Positions 47,908-58,077 of a DNA stretch of 64,000 bases are shown here, piece after piece (position 1 is the first letter of the stretch; every line of letters begins with the position of its first letter). The notes beneath the pieces are model-generated. The model searched no databases, was not told the DNA's origin, and was given only the letters and a program-made list of their open reading frames with translations. The position numbers were made by a program, and so were the translations under genes. Location: assembly GCA_947066815.1 (NCBI GenBank), contig CAMSZT010000010.1, positions 23,662 through 87,661 on the forward strand, written 5' to 3'. This DNA is from an uncultured Lachnotalea sp. GTDB taxonomy: Bacteria > Bacillota > Clostridia > Lachnospirales > Lachnospiraceae.

Positions 47908-50900
47908 ACACTACCTCCTGCATATGCGCCCCTGCTTCTCACAGTGGCGATATCGATCAGCGTCAGCCCCTCCTCCCGGTTCTCAAGGCTTGTTACCAAA
48001 GCCCTGGCCGTGTCAATGGCCGTCAGCACGTTGACCCCGGTCTCGATGGCGTTGCGGCGGATGACAAAACCGTCATGGCTTTTCGCCGCCCCCTGATTGG
48101 GAGTATCGATGACCAGGTCGATGTCGTGCTCCAGGATCAGATCCAGAAGGTTCGGGGACTCCTGCTCCAGCTTGCCCGTGCGGATGGCCTTCACCCCCTT
48201 CTCGTTGAGGACCTTGGCCGTGCCCTTGGTGGCGTAGATCTTGTAGCCGAGGGCCTCAAACCGCCTTGCGATGTCCGCCGCCTCCAGTTTGTCGGCATCT
48301 TTCACCGTGATAATCATCTTCTTCGTCCTGGGCAGACGGATACCGGCCCCCAGAAAGGCCTTGTAGAGAGCCTCGTTGAAGGTATCTGCGATCCCCAGGC
48401 ACTCGCCCGTGGACTTCATCTCCGGCCCCAGACCGATGTCGGCCCCCCGGATCTTCTCAAAGGAGAAGACCGGCATCTTCACCGCCACGTAATCCGCTTC
48501 CGGCTGGAGGCCCGGCGCAAAGCCCAGCTCCTTTATGGCCTTTCCGATCATGACCTGGGTCGCCAGCTTCACGATGGGAATCCCCGTCACCTTGCTGATG
48601 TAGGGAACTGTCCGGCTGGAACGGGGATTCACCTCGATCACGTACACCTCGTCGTTGCTGACGATAAACTGGATGTTGATCAGACCACGCACGTGGAGAG
48701 CCCTGGCAAGCCGTCTCGTGTACTCCTCAATGACCCGCTTTGTCCGGTCAGCGAGGCTCATGGCCGGATAGACGGAAATACTGTCGCCCGAGTGGATTCC
48801 CGCCCGCTCGATGTGCTCCATGATGCCGGGGATCAGAACCTCCTCCCCGTCGCAGACCGCATCCACCTCGATCTCCTTCCCTCTCAGATATTTATCCACC
48901 AGGATCGGATGCTCCTGGGCGATACGGTTGATGACACCGATAAATTCCGTCACGTCCTGATCGTTGATGGCGATCTGCATACCCTGGCCGCCCAGCACGT
49001 AGGAGGGACGCACCAACACCGGGTAGCCCAACTCATTGGCGGCGGCGATGGCCTCCTCACAGGTGTAGACCGTGTGGCCCGCCGGCCTGGGGATACAGCA
49101 TTCCTCCAAGATCCGGTCGAAGAGTTCCCGGTCTTCCGCCGCATCCACGTCCCTGGCCGAGGTGCCGAAAATGGGGACGCCCATTTTGAGGAGGGCCTCC
49201 GTAAGCCCGATGGCCGTCTGCCCGCCGAACTGGACCACGGCCCCGTCGGGCTTCTCAAGCTCCACCACGTTCTCCACGTCCTCCGGCGTCAACGGCTCGA
49301 AATACAGCTTGTCGGCAATGTCAAAATCCGTACTGACCGTCTCCGGGTTGTTGTTGATGATAATGGTCTCATAGCCGGCCTCGGCAAAGGCCCAGGTGCT
49401 GTGGACGGAGCAGAAATCAAACTCAATCCCCTGGCCGATGCGGATGGGGCCGGAGCCAAGGACCAGCACCTTCTTCCTGGTCTTCTCCCCCACCGCCTCG
49501 TTCTCGCTTCCGAAGCAGGAATAATAATAGGGAGTCTCCGCCGCAAATTCCGCCGCACAGGTGTCGACCATCTTGAAGGCCACATGGATATCATATTTAT
49601 CCCGCAGATATTTGATCTCCCGCTCTGCCCGTTCCGTCAGGCGGCCGATGACCGCATCCGGGAACTCCATCCGTTTGGCCTCCGCCAGAAGCTCCCCCGT
49701 GAGGGGCTCCGTCTTAAGGCGCCCCTCCATCTCCGTGAGGATGGCGATCTTGTCGATGAACCATTTGTCGATCCTGGTGATCTCATGGATCACGTCATAG
49801 GAGATCCCCCGCCTGAGCGCCTCTGCGATCACATAGATCCGGCGGTCGTCCACCCGGTGCAGCCGCTCGACAAGCTCCTCGTCCGTCTGCCCGGAAAAAT
49901 CCATGGAGAGAAGGCTGTCCACATGCTGTTCCAGAGAACGGATGGCCTTCATCAGGGCTCCCTCGAAGCTGGTGCAGATGCTCATCACCTCTCCGGTGGC
50001 CTTCATCTGGGTGGTCAGCGTCCGTTTGGCACTGATAAACTTGTCAAAGGGCAGACGAGGAAGCTTTACCACGCAGTAATCCAGCATGGGCTCAAAGCTG
50101 GCATAGGTCTTTCCCGTGATGGCGTTTGGAATCTCGTCCAGGGTGTAGCCCAGGGCGATCTTCGCCGCCACCTTGGCGATGGGATAGCCGGTGGCCTTGG
50201 AGGCCAGGGCCGAAGAACGGCTCACTCTGGGATTGACCTCGATCACACAGTACTCAAAGTTCTCCGGATGGAGGGCAAACTGAACATTGCAGCCGCCGGT
50301 GATCTGAAGCTCGTCGATGATGTTTAGGGCCGCACTCCGGAGCATCTGGTATTCCTTGTCGCCCAAGGTCTGGGAGGGGGCCACCACGATGCTGTCCCCC
50401 GTGTGTACTCCCACCGGATCGATATTCTCCATGTTGCAGACGGTGATCACGTTGCCGTTCCCGTCCCGCATCACCTCGTACTCAATCTCCTTCCAGCCGG
50501 CGATGCACCGCTCCACCAGCACCTCGCCCACCCGAGAAAGCCGGAGTCCGTTCTGGAGGATCTCCACCAGCTCCTCCTCGTTCTTCGCAATGCCGCCGCC
50601 GCTTCCGCCCAGGGTATAGGCGGGCCTAAGCACCACCGGATAACCGATTTCATCCGCAAAGGCCACCCCCGCCTCCACGTCATGAACCACCAGAGAGGCG
50701 GCGCAGGGCTCCCCGATCTTCTCCATGGTATCCTTGAATTCCTGCCGGTCCTCCGCCTTCTTTATGGTCTCCGGCGTGGTGCCGATGAGCCTCACCTGGT
50801 GGGTCTCCAGAAAGCCGGAGTCCGCCAGCTCCATGGCCAGGTTGAGCCCCGCCTGCCCTCCCAGGGTGGGAAGGACGCTGTCGGGCTTCGTGGTCTCGAT

Positions 50901-51131
50901 GAGCCGTTCCAGAACCTCCACCGTCAGCGGCTCGATATAGACCTCATCGGCAATGTCCTTGTCCGTCATGATGGTTGCCGGGTTGGAATTGAGGAGCACC
51001 ACCTCGACCCCCTCTTCCTTAAGCGAGCGACAGGCCTGGGTGCCCGCATAGTCAAACTCCGCCGCCTGCCCGATGACGATTGGGCCGGAGCCGATCACCA
51101 AAACTTTCTTAATCTCAGGATTCCTAGGCAT
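47904..51131 (-). CDS. carB: carbamoyl-phosphate synthase large subunit
   Basis: MPRNPEIKKVLVIGSGPIVIGQAAEFDYAGTQACRSLKEEGVEVVLLNSNPATIMTD...; 1075 aa, two ATP-grasp halves. Confidence 0.97.
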   Translation of the reverse strand: MPRNPEIKKVLVIGSGPIVIGQAAEFDYAGTQACRSLKEEGVEVVLLNSNPATIMTDKDIADEVYIEPLTVEVLERLIETTKPDSVLPTLGGQAGLNLAMELADSGFLETHQVRLIGTTPETIKKAEDRQEFKDTMEKIGEPCAASLVVHDVEAGVAFADEIGYPVVLRPAYTLGGSGGGIAKNEEELVEILQNGLRLSRVGEVLVERCIAGWKEIEYEVMRDGNGNVITVCNMENIDPVGVHTGDSIVVAPSQTLGDKEYQMLRSAALNIIDELQITGGCNVQFALHPENFEYCVIEVNPRVSRSSALASKATGYPIAKVAAKIALGYTLDEIPNAITGKTYASFEPMLDYCVVKLPRLPFDKFISAKRTLTTQMKATGEVMSICTSFEGALMKAIRSLEQHVDSLLSMDFSGQTDEELVERLHRVDDRRIYVIAEALRRGISYDVIHEITRIDKWFIDKIAILTEMEGRLKTEPLTGELLAEAKRMEFPDAVIGRLTERAEREIKYLRDKYDIHVAFKMVDTCAAEFAAETPYYYSCFGSENEAVGEKTRKKVLVLGSGPIRIGQGIEFDFCSVHSTWAFAEAGYETIIINNNPETVSTDFDIADKLYFEPLTPEDVENVVELEKPDGAVVQFGGQTAIGLTEALLKMGVPIFGTSARDVDAAEDRELFDRILEECCIPRPAGHTVYTCEEAIAAANELGYPVLVRPSYVLGGQGMQIAINDQDVTEFIGVINRIAQEHPILVDKYLRGKEIEVDAVCDGEEVLIPGIMEHIERAGIHSGDSISVYPAMSLADRTKRVIEEYTRRLARALHVRGLINIQFIVSNDEVYVIEVNPRSSRTVPYISKVTGIPIVKLATQVMIGKAIKELGFAPGLQPEADYVAVKMPVFSFEKIRGADIGLGPEMKSTGECLGIADTFNEALYKAFLGAGIRLPRTKKMIITVKDADKLEAADIARRFEALGYKIYATKGTAKVLNEKGVKAIRTGKLEQESPNLLDLILEHDIDLVIDTPNQGAAKSHDGFVIRRNAIETGVNVLTAIDTARALVTSLENREEGLTLIDIATVRSRGAYAGGSV

Positions 51132-52203
51132 GCTTCCTCACCTCCATCATCTTTAAAAAACGGTCGAACAGGTACGCCGAATCCCTTGGTCCGGGGCAGG
51201 CCTCCGGGTGGAACTGGACCGTGAACAGATTTTTTCCCACATAGGAAAGGCCCTCGTTGGTCCCGTCGTTGACATTGACGAAGGCCGGGCGTGCCACCGA
51301 CTCGTCCAGAGACGTTTCATCCACCACGTAGCCGTGATTCTGCGAAGAAATATAGACCCGTCCCGTCTCAAGATCCTTCACCGGATGGTTTCCTCCCCTG
51401 TGGCCGTATTTCAGTTTATAAGTATCTGCGCCCGTGGCCAAAGCCATGAGCTGGTGCCCCAGACAGATGGCAAAGGTGGGGATATCCGTCCGGTAGAGCT
51501 TTTTAAGCTCCGTGATGATCTCCGTACATTCCTTCGGGTCGCCCGGCCCGTTGGAGAGCATGATGCCGTCCGGCTCATCGGCCAGGATCTCCTCCGCCTT
51601 CGTGTAAGCCGGATAGACCGTCACCTGGCATCCTCTTTGATTCAGGGAGCGGGCAATGTTCCTCTTGGCGCCAAAATCCATCAGGGCCACCCGAAATCCG
51701 TCACCCATCAGAACATGCTTTTCCCGGCAGGTCACCCTCTCCACCACGTTCCCCGGAGTATACTCCCGGATCTTCGGCAAAATCTCCTCCAGAGAGGAAT
51801 ACTCCCTGGTGGTGATCATGCCGTTCATGGTGCCCCGCTCCCTGAGAAGCTTTGTGAGAGCCCTGGTGTCGATCCCGGCGATTCCCGGAATGTCATGCTC
51901 CAAAAGAAAGTGCTGGATCGTGTCCCGGCTTCTGAAATTGCTCGGCATCCTGGACAATTCCCGCACGAGAAAGCCGTCCGCCCAGGGCCGGTCCGATTCC
52001 ATATCTTCGTGGCAGATGCCATAATTTCCAATGAGGGGGTAAGTCATAACGACTGCCTGTCCGGCGTAAGAGGGGTCTGTCAGAACTTCGAGATAGCCTG
52101 TCATGGAGGTGTTAAAGACGATTTCGCTGATGATTTCCCTTGGCGAACCGATCGCGGTCCCGGAAAAGACGGTTCCATCTTCCAGTATCAGAAAAGCTTT
52201 CAT
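51124..52203 (-). CDS. carA: carbamoyl-phosphate synthase small subunit
   Basis: MKAFLILEDGTVFSGTAIGS...IMLSNGPGDPKE...TFAICLGHQLMALA. Confidence 0.97.
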   Translation of the reverse strand: MKAFLILEDGTVFSGTAIGSPREIISEIVFNTSMTGYLEVLTDPSYAGQAVVMTYPLIGNYGICHEDMESDRPWADGFLVRELSRMPSNFRSRDTIQHFLLEHDIPGIAGIDTRALTKLLRERGTMNGMITTREYSSLEEILPKIREYTPGNVVERVTCREKHVLMGDGFRVALMDFGAKRNIARSLNQRGCQVTVYPAYTKAEEILADEPDGIMLSNGPGDPKECTEIITELKKLYRTDIPTFAICLGHQLMALATGADTYKLKYGHRGGNHPVKDLETGRVYISSQNHGYVVDETSLDESVARPAFVNVNDGTNEGLSYVGKNLFTVQFHPEACPGPRDSAYLFDRFLKMMEVRKHA

Positions 52204-52447
52204 AATTATGTCCACCGTTTCCTTTCGTATACCCAAAGGGCGCCCCTTAACGCATGCGCTCTGCGCAGGTAATCAAGGTATACCCTCAGCGTCACTGATC
52301 CTGTTTTTTTGCTCAAATCTTAAAAATTTTACCACACCGGGTTTTACATTTCAACCCTTTTCCCCCAGGAAATTTCTTTTCATAAAATATCACCAAAAGC
52401 CCTTTTCCTTCATATAATAATAGAAATCCAAACTGCGGAGAGTTCCA

Positions 52448-53716
52448 TTGATCTTAAGGGCTTTACAGACACCAGACACCACAGACACCGGAAAACTGTT
52501 CATCACCGTCAATTCTGCCTTAAACAGCTTTCCCATAAGCGACGCCACCGTCACCATATCCGTCACCGGAGGGGACGGCGGCTCCCAGCCATTGGAGCAG
52601 CTCACCACGGATACCGCCGGACAGACAGAGGAAGTGACCCTGGGGACGCCCCCTCTGGAATACAGCATGGAGCCCGGCGAGCCCCGGCCTTACACGGAGT
52701 ACAACATCACGGTCCAGGCCCCCGGCTACGAGCCCCAGACCGTCGAGGGCACGGAAGTGCTGCCGGACGCCACGGCCATCCAGAACGTCCGGCTCCGCCC
52801 CCTCTCTGAGGAGGAAGGCGCCCCGGCGGACATCGTGATCCCCGACCACACCCTCTACGGGGAGTATCCGCCCAAGATCGCCGAGCCGGAGGTCAAGCCC
52901 ATCGCCGAGAGCGGGAACATCGTCTTAAGCCGGGTGGTCACGCCGGAGACCATCGTGGTCCACGACGGGACCCTGAGCAACACCTCCGCCCCCAATTACT
53001 ACGTGGGCTACAAGGATTACATCAAGAACGTGGCCTGCAGCGAGATCTACGCCAACTGGCCGGAATCCACCATCACCGCCAACGTCCTCGCCATCATGTC
53101 CTTCACCATGAACCGGGTCTACACGGAATGGTATCGGAACCGGGGCTACGACTTCACCATCACCTCCTCCACGGCCTACGACCACAAGTGGATCTACGGG
53201 CGGAATATCTTCGAGAGCATATCCGTGATCGTGGACGACATCTTCACGGACTATCTCTCAAGGCCCGACGTGAAACAGCCGATCCTCACCCAGTACTGCG
53301 ACGGCAAGCGGGTCTCCTGCCCCGACTGGATGACCCAGTGGGGCTCCAAGAGCCTGGGGGACCAGGGCTACTCCCCCATCGAGATCCTCCGATACTATTA
53401 CGGCCAGGACATGTACATCAATACGGCAGAGCAGATTTCCGGCATCCCCTCCTCCTGGCCCGGCGAAAACCTCTCCATCGGTTCAAACGGCCCGAAAGTC
53501 CGGCAGCTCCAGGAACAGTTAAACAGCATCGCCAGCGTCTACTCCTCCATCCCATCCCTGGTCCCCGACGGCATTTACGGGGAAAACACCAAGAATACCG
53601 TGGAAAAATTCCAGTCGGTCTTTGGCCTTCCCCAGACGGGAGTCGTGGATTTCAGGACCTGGTACAAAGTCTCCGAGATCTACGTGGCCGTCACCAGGAT
53701 CGCAGAGTTAAACTGA
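52448..53716 (+). CDS. SpoIID-like protein with C-terminal peptidoglycan-binding domain (TTG start)
   Basis: NYYVGYKDYIKNVACSEIYANWPESTITANVLAIMSFTMNR..., PG_binding_1-like KVRQLQEQLNSI...VPDGIYGENTKNTVEKFQSVFGLPQTGVVDFRTW. Confidence 0.75.
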   Translation: MILRALQTPDTTDTGKLFITVNSALNSFPISDATVTISVTGGDGGSQPLEQLTTDTAGQTEEVTLGTPPLEYSMEPGEPRPYTEYNITVQAPGYEPQTVEGTEVLPDATAIQNVRLRPLSEEEGAPADIVIPDHTLYGEYPPKIAEPEVKPIAESGNIVLSRVVTPETIVVHDGTLSNTSAPNYYVGYKDYIKNVACSEIYANWPESTITANVLAIMSFTMNRVYTEWYRNRGYDFTITSSTAYDHKWIYGRNIFESISVIVDDIFTDYLSRPDVKQPILTQYCDGKRVSCPDWMTQWGSKSLGDQGYSPIEILRYYYGQDMYINTAEQISGIPSSWPGENLSIGSNGPKVRQLQEQLNSIASVYSSIPSLVPDGIYGENTKNTVEKFQSVFGLPQTGVVDFRTWYKVSEIYVAVTRIAELN

Positions 53717-53749
53717 CAAAACCGGCATCATTACCGCCCCGTGCACGTC

Positions 53750-53797
53750 AAAAAATCCTGTCAGGCAGGTTCCTCCATCTGTCTGACAGGATTTTTT
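53750..53797. terminator. bidirectional terminator between convergent genes
   Basis: AAAAAATCCTGTCAG ... CTGACAGGATTTTTT, 15-bp perfect inverted repeat, A/T tracts on both sides. Confidence 0.9.
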
Positions 53798-54723
53798 CAG
53801 CCGCCCAGCTCGATCATGCGGCGGATGCAGCGGCCAGCGCCCCCCATGGTCTCCTCCGGCAGAAGGATCTCCTCGCCGCCGGTCCCCCGCAGGCAGTGAT
53901 AGACGTCCATCAGGGTCGTGGCACGCATGTCGGGACAGGTCAGATTGGCGGACAGGGGATAAAACCGCTTGTCCGGGCACTGATACTGCAGATGCTCCAC
54001 GATACTGATCTCCGTTCCGATGATAAACTCCCCGGCATCAGAGCGTTTCGCATAGCTCATGATGCCAGTGGTGGAACCGATATAGTCCGCCTCCCGGACC
54101 ACCTCCCCCCGGCATTCCGGATGGACCAGAAGCAGGGCGTCCGGATGCAGGGCCCTGGCGGCCTCCACGTCACGGCGGGTCATACAGGCATGTCTCGGGC
54201 AGCCGCCCTGCCAGAATGCGAAAGTCTTTTCCGGAATCTGCCCCGCCACATAATGCCCCAGGTTCGGATCCGGGATAAAGAGGATCTTTTTCTCCGGCAT
54301 GGCACGGCAGATCTGCACCGCCGAGGACGAGGTCACGCAGACGTCGCACTCCGTCTTGAGCGCCGCAGTCGTGTTGATATAGGCGACGACGACATAGCCG
54401 GGATACTGTTCCTTAAGCTCCCGCAAAGATCCGGGGGACAACTGTTCGGCCATCGGACAGCCGGCCGCGGGATTTGCCAGATACACACGCTTGCCGGGGG
54501 ACAGGACCTTGCAGGTCTCCGCCATGAAGCGCACGCCGCACATGACCATGTTCGAATGCGCATCCCCCGACGCCTGCACGCTCAGGCCATAGGAATCGCC
54601 GACGTGATCGGCGATCTCCAGGATCGGCTCGCTCTGGTATGCGTGGGCAAGAATGCAGACGTCCTTCTCCTTTTTCAGGCGCATGATCTCGCCCTGTAAC
54701 TCATGAACTTTCATAAAGTCCAT
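53797..54723 (-). CDS. nadA: quinolinate synthase
   Basis: DVCILAHAYQSEPILEIADHVGDSYGLSVQAS...MVMCGVRFMAETCKVLSPGKRVYLANPAAGCPMAEQ. Confidence 0.95.
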   Translation of the reverse strand: MDFMKVHELQGEIMRLKKEKDVCILAHAYQSEPILEIADHVGDSYGLSVQASGDAHSNMVMCGVRFMAETCKVLSPGKRVYLANPAAGCPMAEQLSPGSLRELKEQYPGYVVVAYINTTAALKTECDVCVTSSSAVQICRAMPEKKILFIPDPNLGHYVAGQIPEKTFAFWQGGCPRHACMTRRDVEAARALHPDALLLVHPECRGEVVREADYIGSTTGIMSYAKRSDAGEFIIGTEISIVEHLQYQCPDKRFYPLSANLTCPDMRATTLMDVYHCLRGTGGEEILLPEETMGGAGRCIRRMIELGG

Positions 54724-54733
54724 CCTTTCTTAT

Positions 54734-54781
54734 CTTGAGTTTCCGTATTTTGTATCGTCGCGAGAAATACGGAAACTCAAG
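54734..54781. promoter_or_regulatory. 17-bp perfect inverted repeat between niaR and nadA
   Basis: CTTGAGTTTCCGTATTT (54734-54750) - 14 nt - AAATACGGAAACTCAAG (54765-54781). Confidence 0.7.
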
Positions 54782-54784
54782 TTC

Positions 54785-55381
54785 TTATGCTTTGTCAGTC
54801 TCCGTTTTATCCGTCTCCGTCTTGCCTCTTTCCGCCTGCTCCGTCCCGTCGATCTCCCAGGCACGGAGGGGGGCCAGAAAGCCGGCCTGCTCCAGCCGGC
54901 GCTCGATAAGCCCCAGCCGTTCGGCGCTGGCGGCCTCGATCAGATGATAGTGATATCCGGCCGTCGCATTGCTCAGCAGCGTCGACTTCCCGTCCTGCAA
55001 AAGGGCCAGGAATTCCTCGATATCCTGGCGTGAGGCGATATCCATGGGCACGGTGATCCGGCCATAGATCCGATGCTTGATGCTGACGTTTTTGACCCGG
55101 CCGCCGCAGTCCACGATGATCCCCAGCTCCCTCGCAGCCTCGGCCTCGGCGTGGCAGACCTTGATCTCCCTGGTAAGAGCCTCCCGCTGCTGCATGATGT
55201 AGCCGCGGCAGGTGGAAATGATGTTCGTCGTCTGTGCACGGAGAACGGCAATATCCTGGACGATCACCTGGCGGCTGACACAGAACTTTGCGGCAAGCTC
55301 GCTTGCGGTCACCGGCAGGGAGGCCCGCTCCAGAATACCGATGATCTGCGACTGGCGCTCTTTGACATTCAAGGTCTCCAC
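54785..55381 (-). CDS. niaR: NiaR/NadR-type NAD biosynthesis repressor (HTH + 3H domain)
   Basis: RQSQIIGILERASLPVTASELAAKFCVSRQVIVQDIAVLRAQ..., within the nad cluster. Confidence 0.88.
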   Translation of the reverse strand: METLNVKERQSQIIGILERASLPVTASELAAKFCVSRQVIVQDIAVLRAQTTNIISTCRGYIMQQREALTREIKVCHAEAEAARELGIIVDCGGRVKNVSIKHRIYGRITVPMDIASRQDIEEFLALLQDGKSTLLSNATAGYHYHLIEAASAERLGLIERRLEQAGFLAPLRAWEIDGTEQAERGKTETDKTETDKA

Positions 55382-55386
55382 CTCCT

Positions 55387-56238
55387 CTAGATCACGTGTA
55401 GATTTTTCATGGAGATATCCAGGATCGGCGCCGAATGGGTCAGTGCGCCGCTGGAAACGTAATCGACTCCCAGATCGATGATGCGTGCAATGTTCTCACG
55501 GGTCACGTTGCCCGAGCATTCGGTCTCGGCCCGGCCATCGATGAGCGCAATGGCCTCCCGCATCTCCTCCGTCGTCATGTTGTCCAGCATGATGATGTCC
55601 GCCCCGGCTTCCACCGCCTCCCGGACCTGCTCCAGGGTCTCCACCTCGATCTCGATCTTGCGCACGAAAGGCGCATAAGCCTTCGCCATGCGGACGGCTT
55701 CGGTGATGCTGCCGGCTGCGCCGATGTGGTTGTCCTTGAGCAGGACGCCGTCGGAAAGATTGTAGCGGTGATTGCTGCCGCCGCCCACCCGCACCGCATA
55801 CTTCTCAAAAATACGGCAGTTCGGCGTCGTCTTTCTGGTGTCCAGCAGCGTGGTCCTGCTGCCGGCGAGAAGCCCGGCGATCTCGTGGGTGTACGTTGCG
55901 ATCCCGCTCATGCGCTGCAGGTAATTGAGGGCGACCCGCTCGCCGGAGAGCAGCACCCGGATATCCCCCCGCACCGTGGCCAGGAGCTGTCCGTTTTTGA
56001 CAGCGTCCCCGTCCTGGCAGTGAAACTCCACCTCCGTGTCCGCATCCAGCAGCCGAAACACCTGCGCATAGACCCAGAGCCCCGCAATCATGCCGTCCTG
56101 CTTGCAGATCAGCTCAACCTCGCCGGCCCTGGGCTCCGGCATGACCGCATTGGTGGAGACATCCTCACTGGTGATATCTTCCTTCAGCGCCATCATGATG
56201 AGCTCGTCGGCATTCAACTTCATCGTGATCTCATTCAT
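55387..56238 (-). CDS. nadC: nicotinate-nucleotide pyrophosphorylase (carboxylating)
   Basis: EDITSEDVSTNAVMPE...LNYLQRMSGIATYTHEIAGLL...LLDTRKTTPNCRIFEKYAVRVGGGSNHRYNLSDGVLLKDNH. Confidence 0.97.
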   Translation of the reverse strand: MNEITMKLNADELIMMALKEDITSEDVSTNAVMPEPRAGEVELICKQDGMIAGLWVYAQVFRLLDADTEVEFHCQDGDAVKNGQLLATVRGDIRVLLSGERVALNYLQRMSGIATYTHEIAGLLAGSRTTLLDTRKTTPNCRIFEKYAVRVGGGSNHRYNLSDGVLLKDNHIGAAGSITEAVRMAKAYAPFVRKIEIEVETLEQVREAVEAGADIIMLDNMTTEEMREAIALIDGRAETECSGNVTRENIARIIDLGVDYVSSGALTHSAPILDISMKNLHVI

Positions 56239-57518
56239 TTCGTATCCGACCTTTCTATTTCATGTAATATGGTTTCCCGGTAGGAGGAGAACAGCCCCTC
56301 CTGGTCCGCATAGCGCCCCAGGTCCACCTGGCAGGCCGGGTGGACCGGCGCATCATGGCGGAATGCGATGTCATCCGCCGCCCGCTGCGCAAAGACCAGC
56401 GATTCCAAAAGCGAGTTGCTCGCCAGGCGGTTGCGGCCGTGGACGCCGTTGCAACTCGTCTCCCCGCAGGCGTAGAGCCTGTCCATGGAGGTGCGGCCGG
56501 CCAGATCCGCCCGGATGCCGCCCATCAGGTAATGCTGCGCCGGGACCACCGGGATCGGCTCCCGGAGCACGTCAAAACCCTCCCCGAGACAGTGTTCGTA
56601 GATGTTTGGGAAATGCTCCAAGATCTTCTGCTTCCCGATGGGGCGCAGGTCCTCCCAGACGAATTCGCTTCCCTCAAGGGCCATTTTCTCTTTGACCGCA
56701 CGGCTCAGCAGGTCACGGGGCTGGAGCTCGTCGGTGAAGCGGTCTCCGTTTTGATCCCTCAGGACGGCCCCCTCGCCCCGCACTGACTCCGAGATCAAAA
56801 ACCGCCTGCCGGGAGTGCGGGAAAACAGGGTCGTCGGGTGGATCTGCACGTAATCCAGGTGCTCGACTGCGATCCCGTGCCGGAGGGCGATCGCCAGGGC
56901 GTCCCCGGTAATGTGCGGAAAGTTGGTGGAATTCTGGTAAAGGCCGCCCACACCGCCGCAGGCCAGCACCACGTCCCCCGCCTCCAAAAGCCGTATCTCA
57001 CCGTCTTCATCCGACAGGACCACGCCGCCGCAGACATTTCCCTCCGAAGCGATGTCCAGCATCGTGGTATGCTCGGCAATGGTGATATTGTCCCTCTCCT
57101 GCGCCCGGCGAAGCAGCGTGCCGGTGATCTCCTGGCCGGTGGCATCCTCATGGAACAGGATCCTCGGGCGGCTGTGGGCCCCCTCCCTCGTGTAATCGAA
57201 TCCTCCCCCGGGCTTCCCCGTGAAATTTACACCCAGGCGCACCAGATCCCTGGCAATATAGTTGGAACTGCGGATCATGAGGTCCACCGTCTTTTGATTG
57301 TTCTCATAGTGGCCGGCACGCATGGTGTCCTCAAAATAATCGGCGTAATCGCCCTCTCCCCGCAGCATGCACATGCCGCCCTGGGCCAGAAAAGAATCGG
57401 AATCCTCCGCCCCCTGCTTGGTAATGACGCAGACCGCAAGCCGCTCCGGCAGGTTCAGGGCGCAGTACAGGCCGGCGGCCCCCGTGCCGACAATGACAAC
57501 GTCATAGGACTGGTTCAT
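56235..57518 (-). CDS. nadB: L-aspartate oxidase
   Basis: YDVVIVGTGAAGLYCALNLPERLAVCVITKQGAEDSDSFLAQGG...HYLMGGIRADLAGRTSMDRLYACGETSCNGVHGRNRLASNSLLE. Confidence 0.97.
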   Translation of the reverse strand: MNQSYDVVIVGTGAAGLYCALNLPERLAVCVITKQGAEDSDSFLAQGGMCMLRGEGDYADYFEDTMRAGHYENNQKTVDLMIRSSNYIARDLVRLGVNFTGKPGGGFDYTREGAHSRPRILFHEDATGQEITGTLLRRAQERDNITIAEHTTMLDIASEGNVCGGVVLSDEDGEIRLLEAGDVVLACGGVGGLYQNSTNFPHITGDALAIALRHGIAVEHLDYVQIHPTTLFSRTPGRRFLISESVRGEGAVLRDQNGDRFTDELQPRDLLSRAVKEKMALEGSEFVWEDLRPIGKQKILEHFPNIYEHCLGEGFDVLREPIPVVPAQHYLMGGIRADLAGRTSMDRLYACGETSCNGVHGRNRLASNSLLESLVFAQRAADDIAFRHDAPVHPACQVDLGRYADQEGLFSSYRETILHEIERSDTK

Positions 57519-57564
57519 ATGTAGCCTCTTTTCAGTGTCCTCCCGACGGGGACACCCTTATTTT

Positions 57565-58077
57565 TTATGACTGTCTCCTAATGTAGCACATATCATGATG
57601 GGTGTCAAGACATATAGCGTGAAACTCTCCCGCAGGGATTTCCGTGTTGTAAAAAAGCCGAAGAGTAACCCTTCTCTCCGCTGCGATCAGCGCCTTGAAG
57701 CAGGGATACTTCGGGTTGTCGATGGCCCTCCGGATGTTGTTGAGCTCCACGATCTTCCCCAGGTACATGACCGCCAGGCGGCCGTCCTTTGCCACATACC
57801 TGGCCGTCGCCAGATCGTGGGGGATGTAGACGAAGGAGATGTTGTACTTCTGGTTCATGCGGGTCATCAGGACGATGAGGGCGATCCGGAGGGACACGTC
57901 CACCATGGACACCGGCTCGTCGGCCACGATCACCTTGGGCTTCACGGACAGGGCCCTGGCAAGGAGGATCCTCTGGCGCTGGCCGCCGGAGAGCTGGTGC
58001 GGATACTTATACAAAAACTGCTCCACCGGCGTCAAGCCAACCTCTGTGAAATACTCTGTCAGCACGGCTTCCGCCTC
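57565..58077 (-). pseudogene. remnant of an oligopeptide/oligosaccharide-type ABC transporter ATPase (DppF-like), lacking Walker A and the C-terminus
   Basis: YKYPHQLSGGQRQRILLARALSVKPKVIVADEPVSMVDVSLRIALIVL...AVMYLGKIVELNNIRRAIDNPKYPCFKALIAAE; no P-loop in frame. Confidence 0.85.
57580..57608 (-). promoter_or_regulatory. promoter of the nadB-nadC-niaR-nadA operon, with possible NiaR half-sites
   Basis: TTGACA-N17-TACATT (extended TG) on the minus strand; TGTCTTGACA inverted half-sites overlap the -35. Confidence 0.7.

Noticed and set aside
48075-50327. 750-aa + strand ORF opposite carB
   Set aside because: Shadow ORF: carB on the minus strand is full-length and unmistakable; the antisense translation is His/Asp/Gly/Leu-rich without recognisable motifs.
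57565-58065. Intact ABC transporter ATPase gene
   Set aside because: The ORF starts after the Walker A region and the C-terminus degenerates into unrelated sequence, so I list it as a pseudogene.
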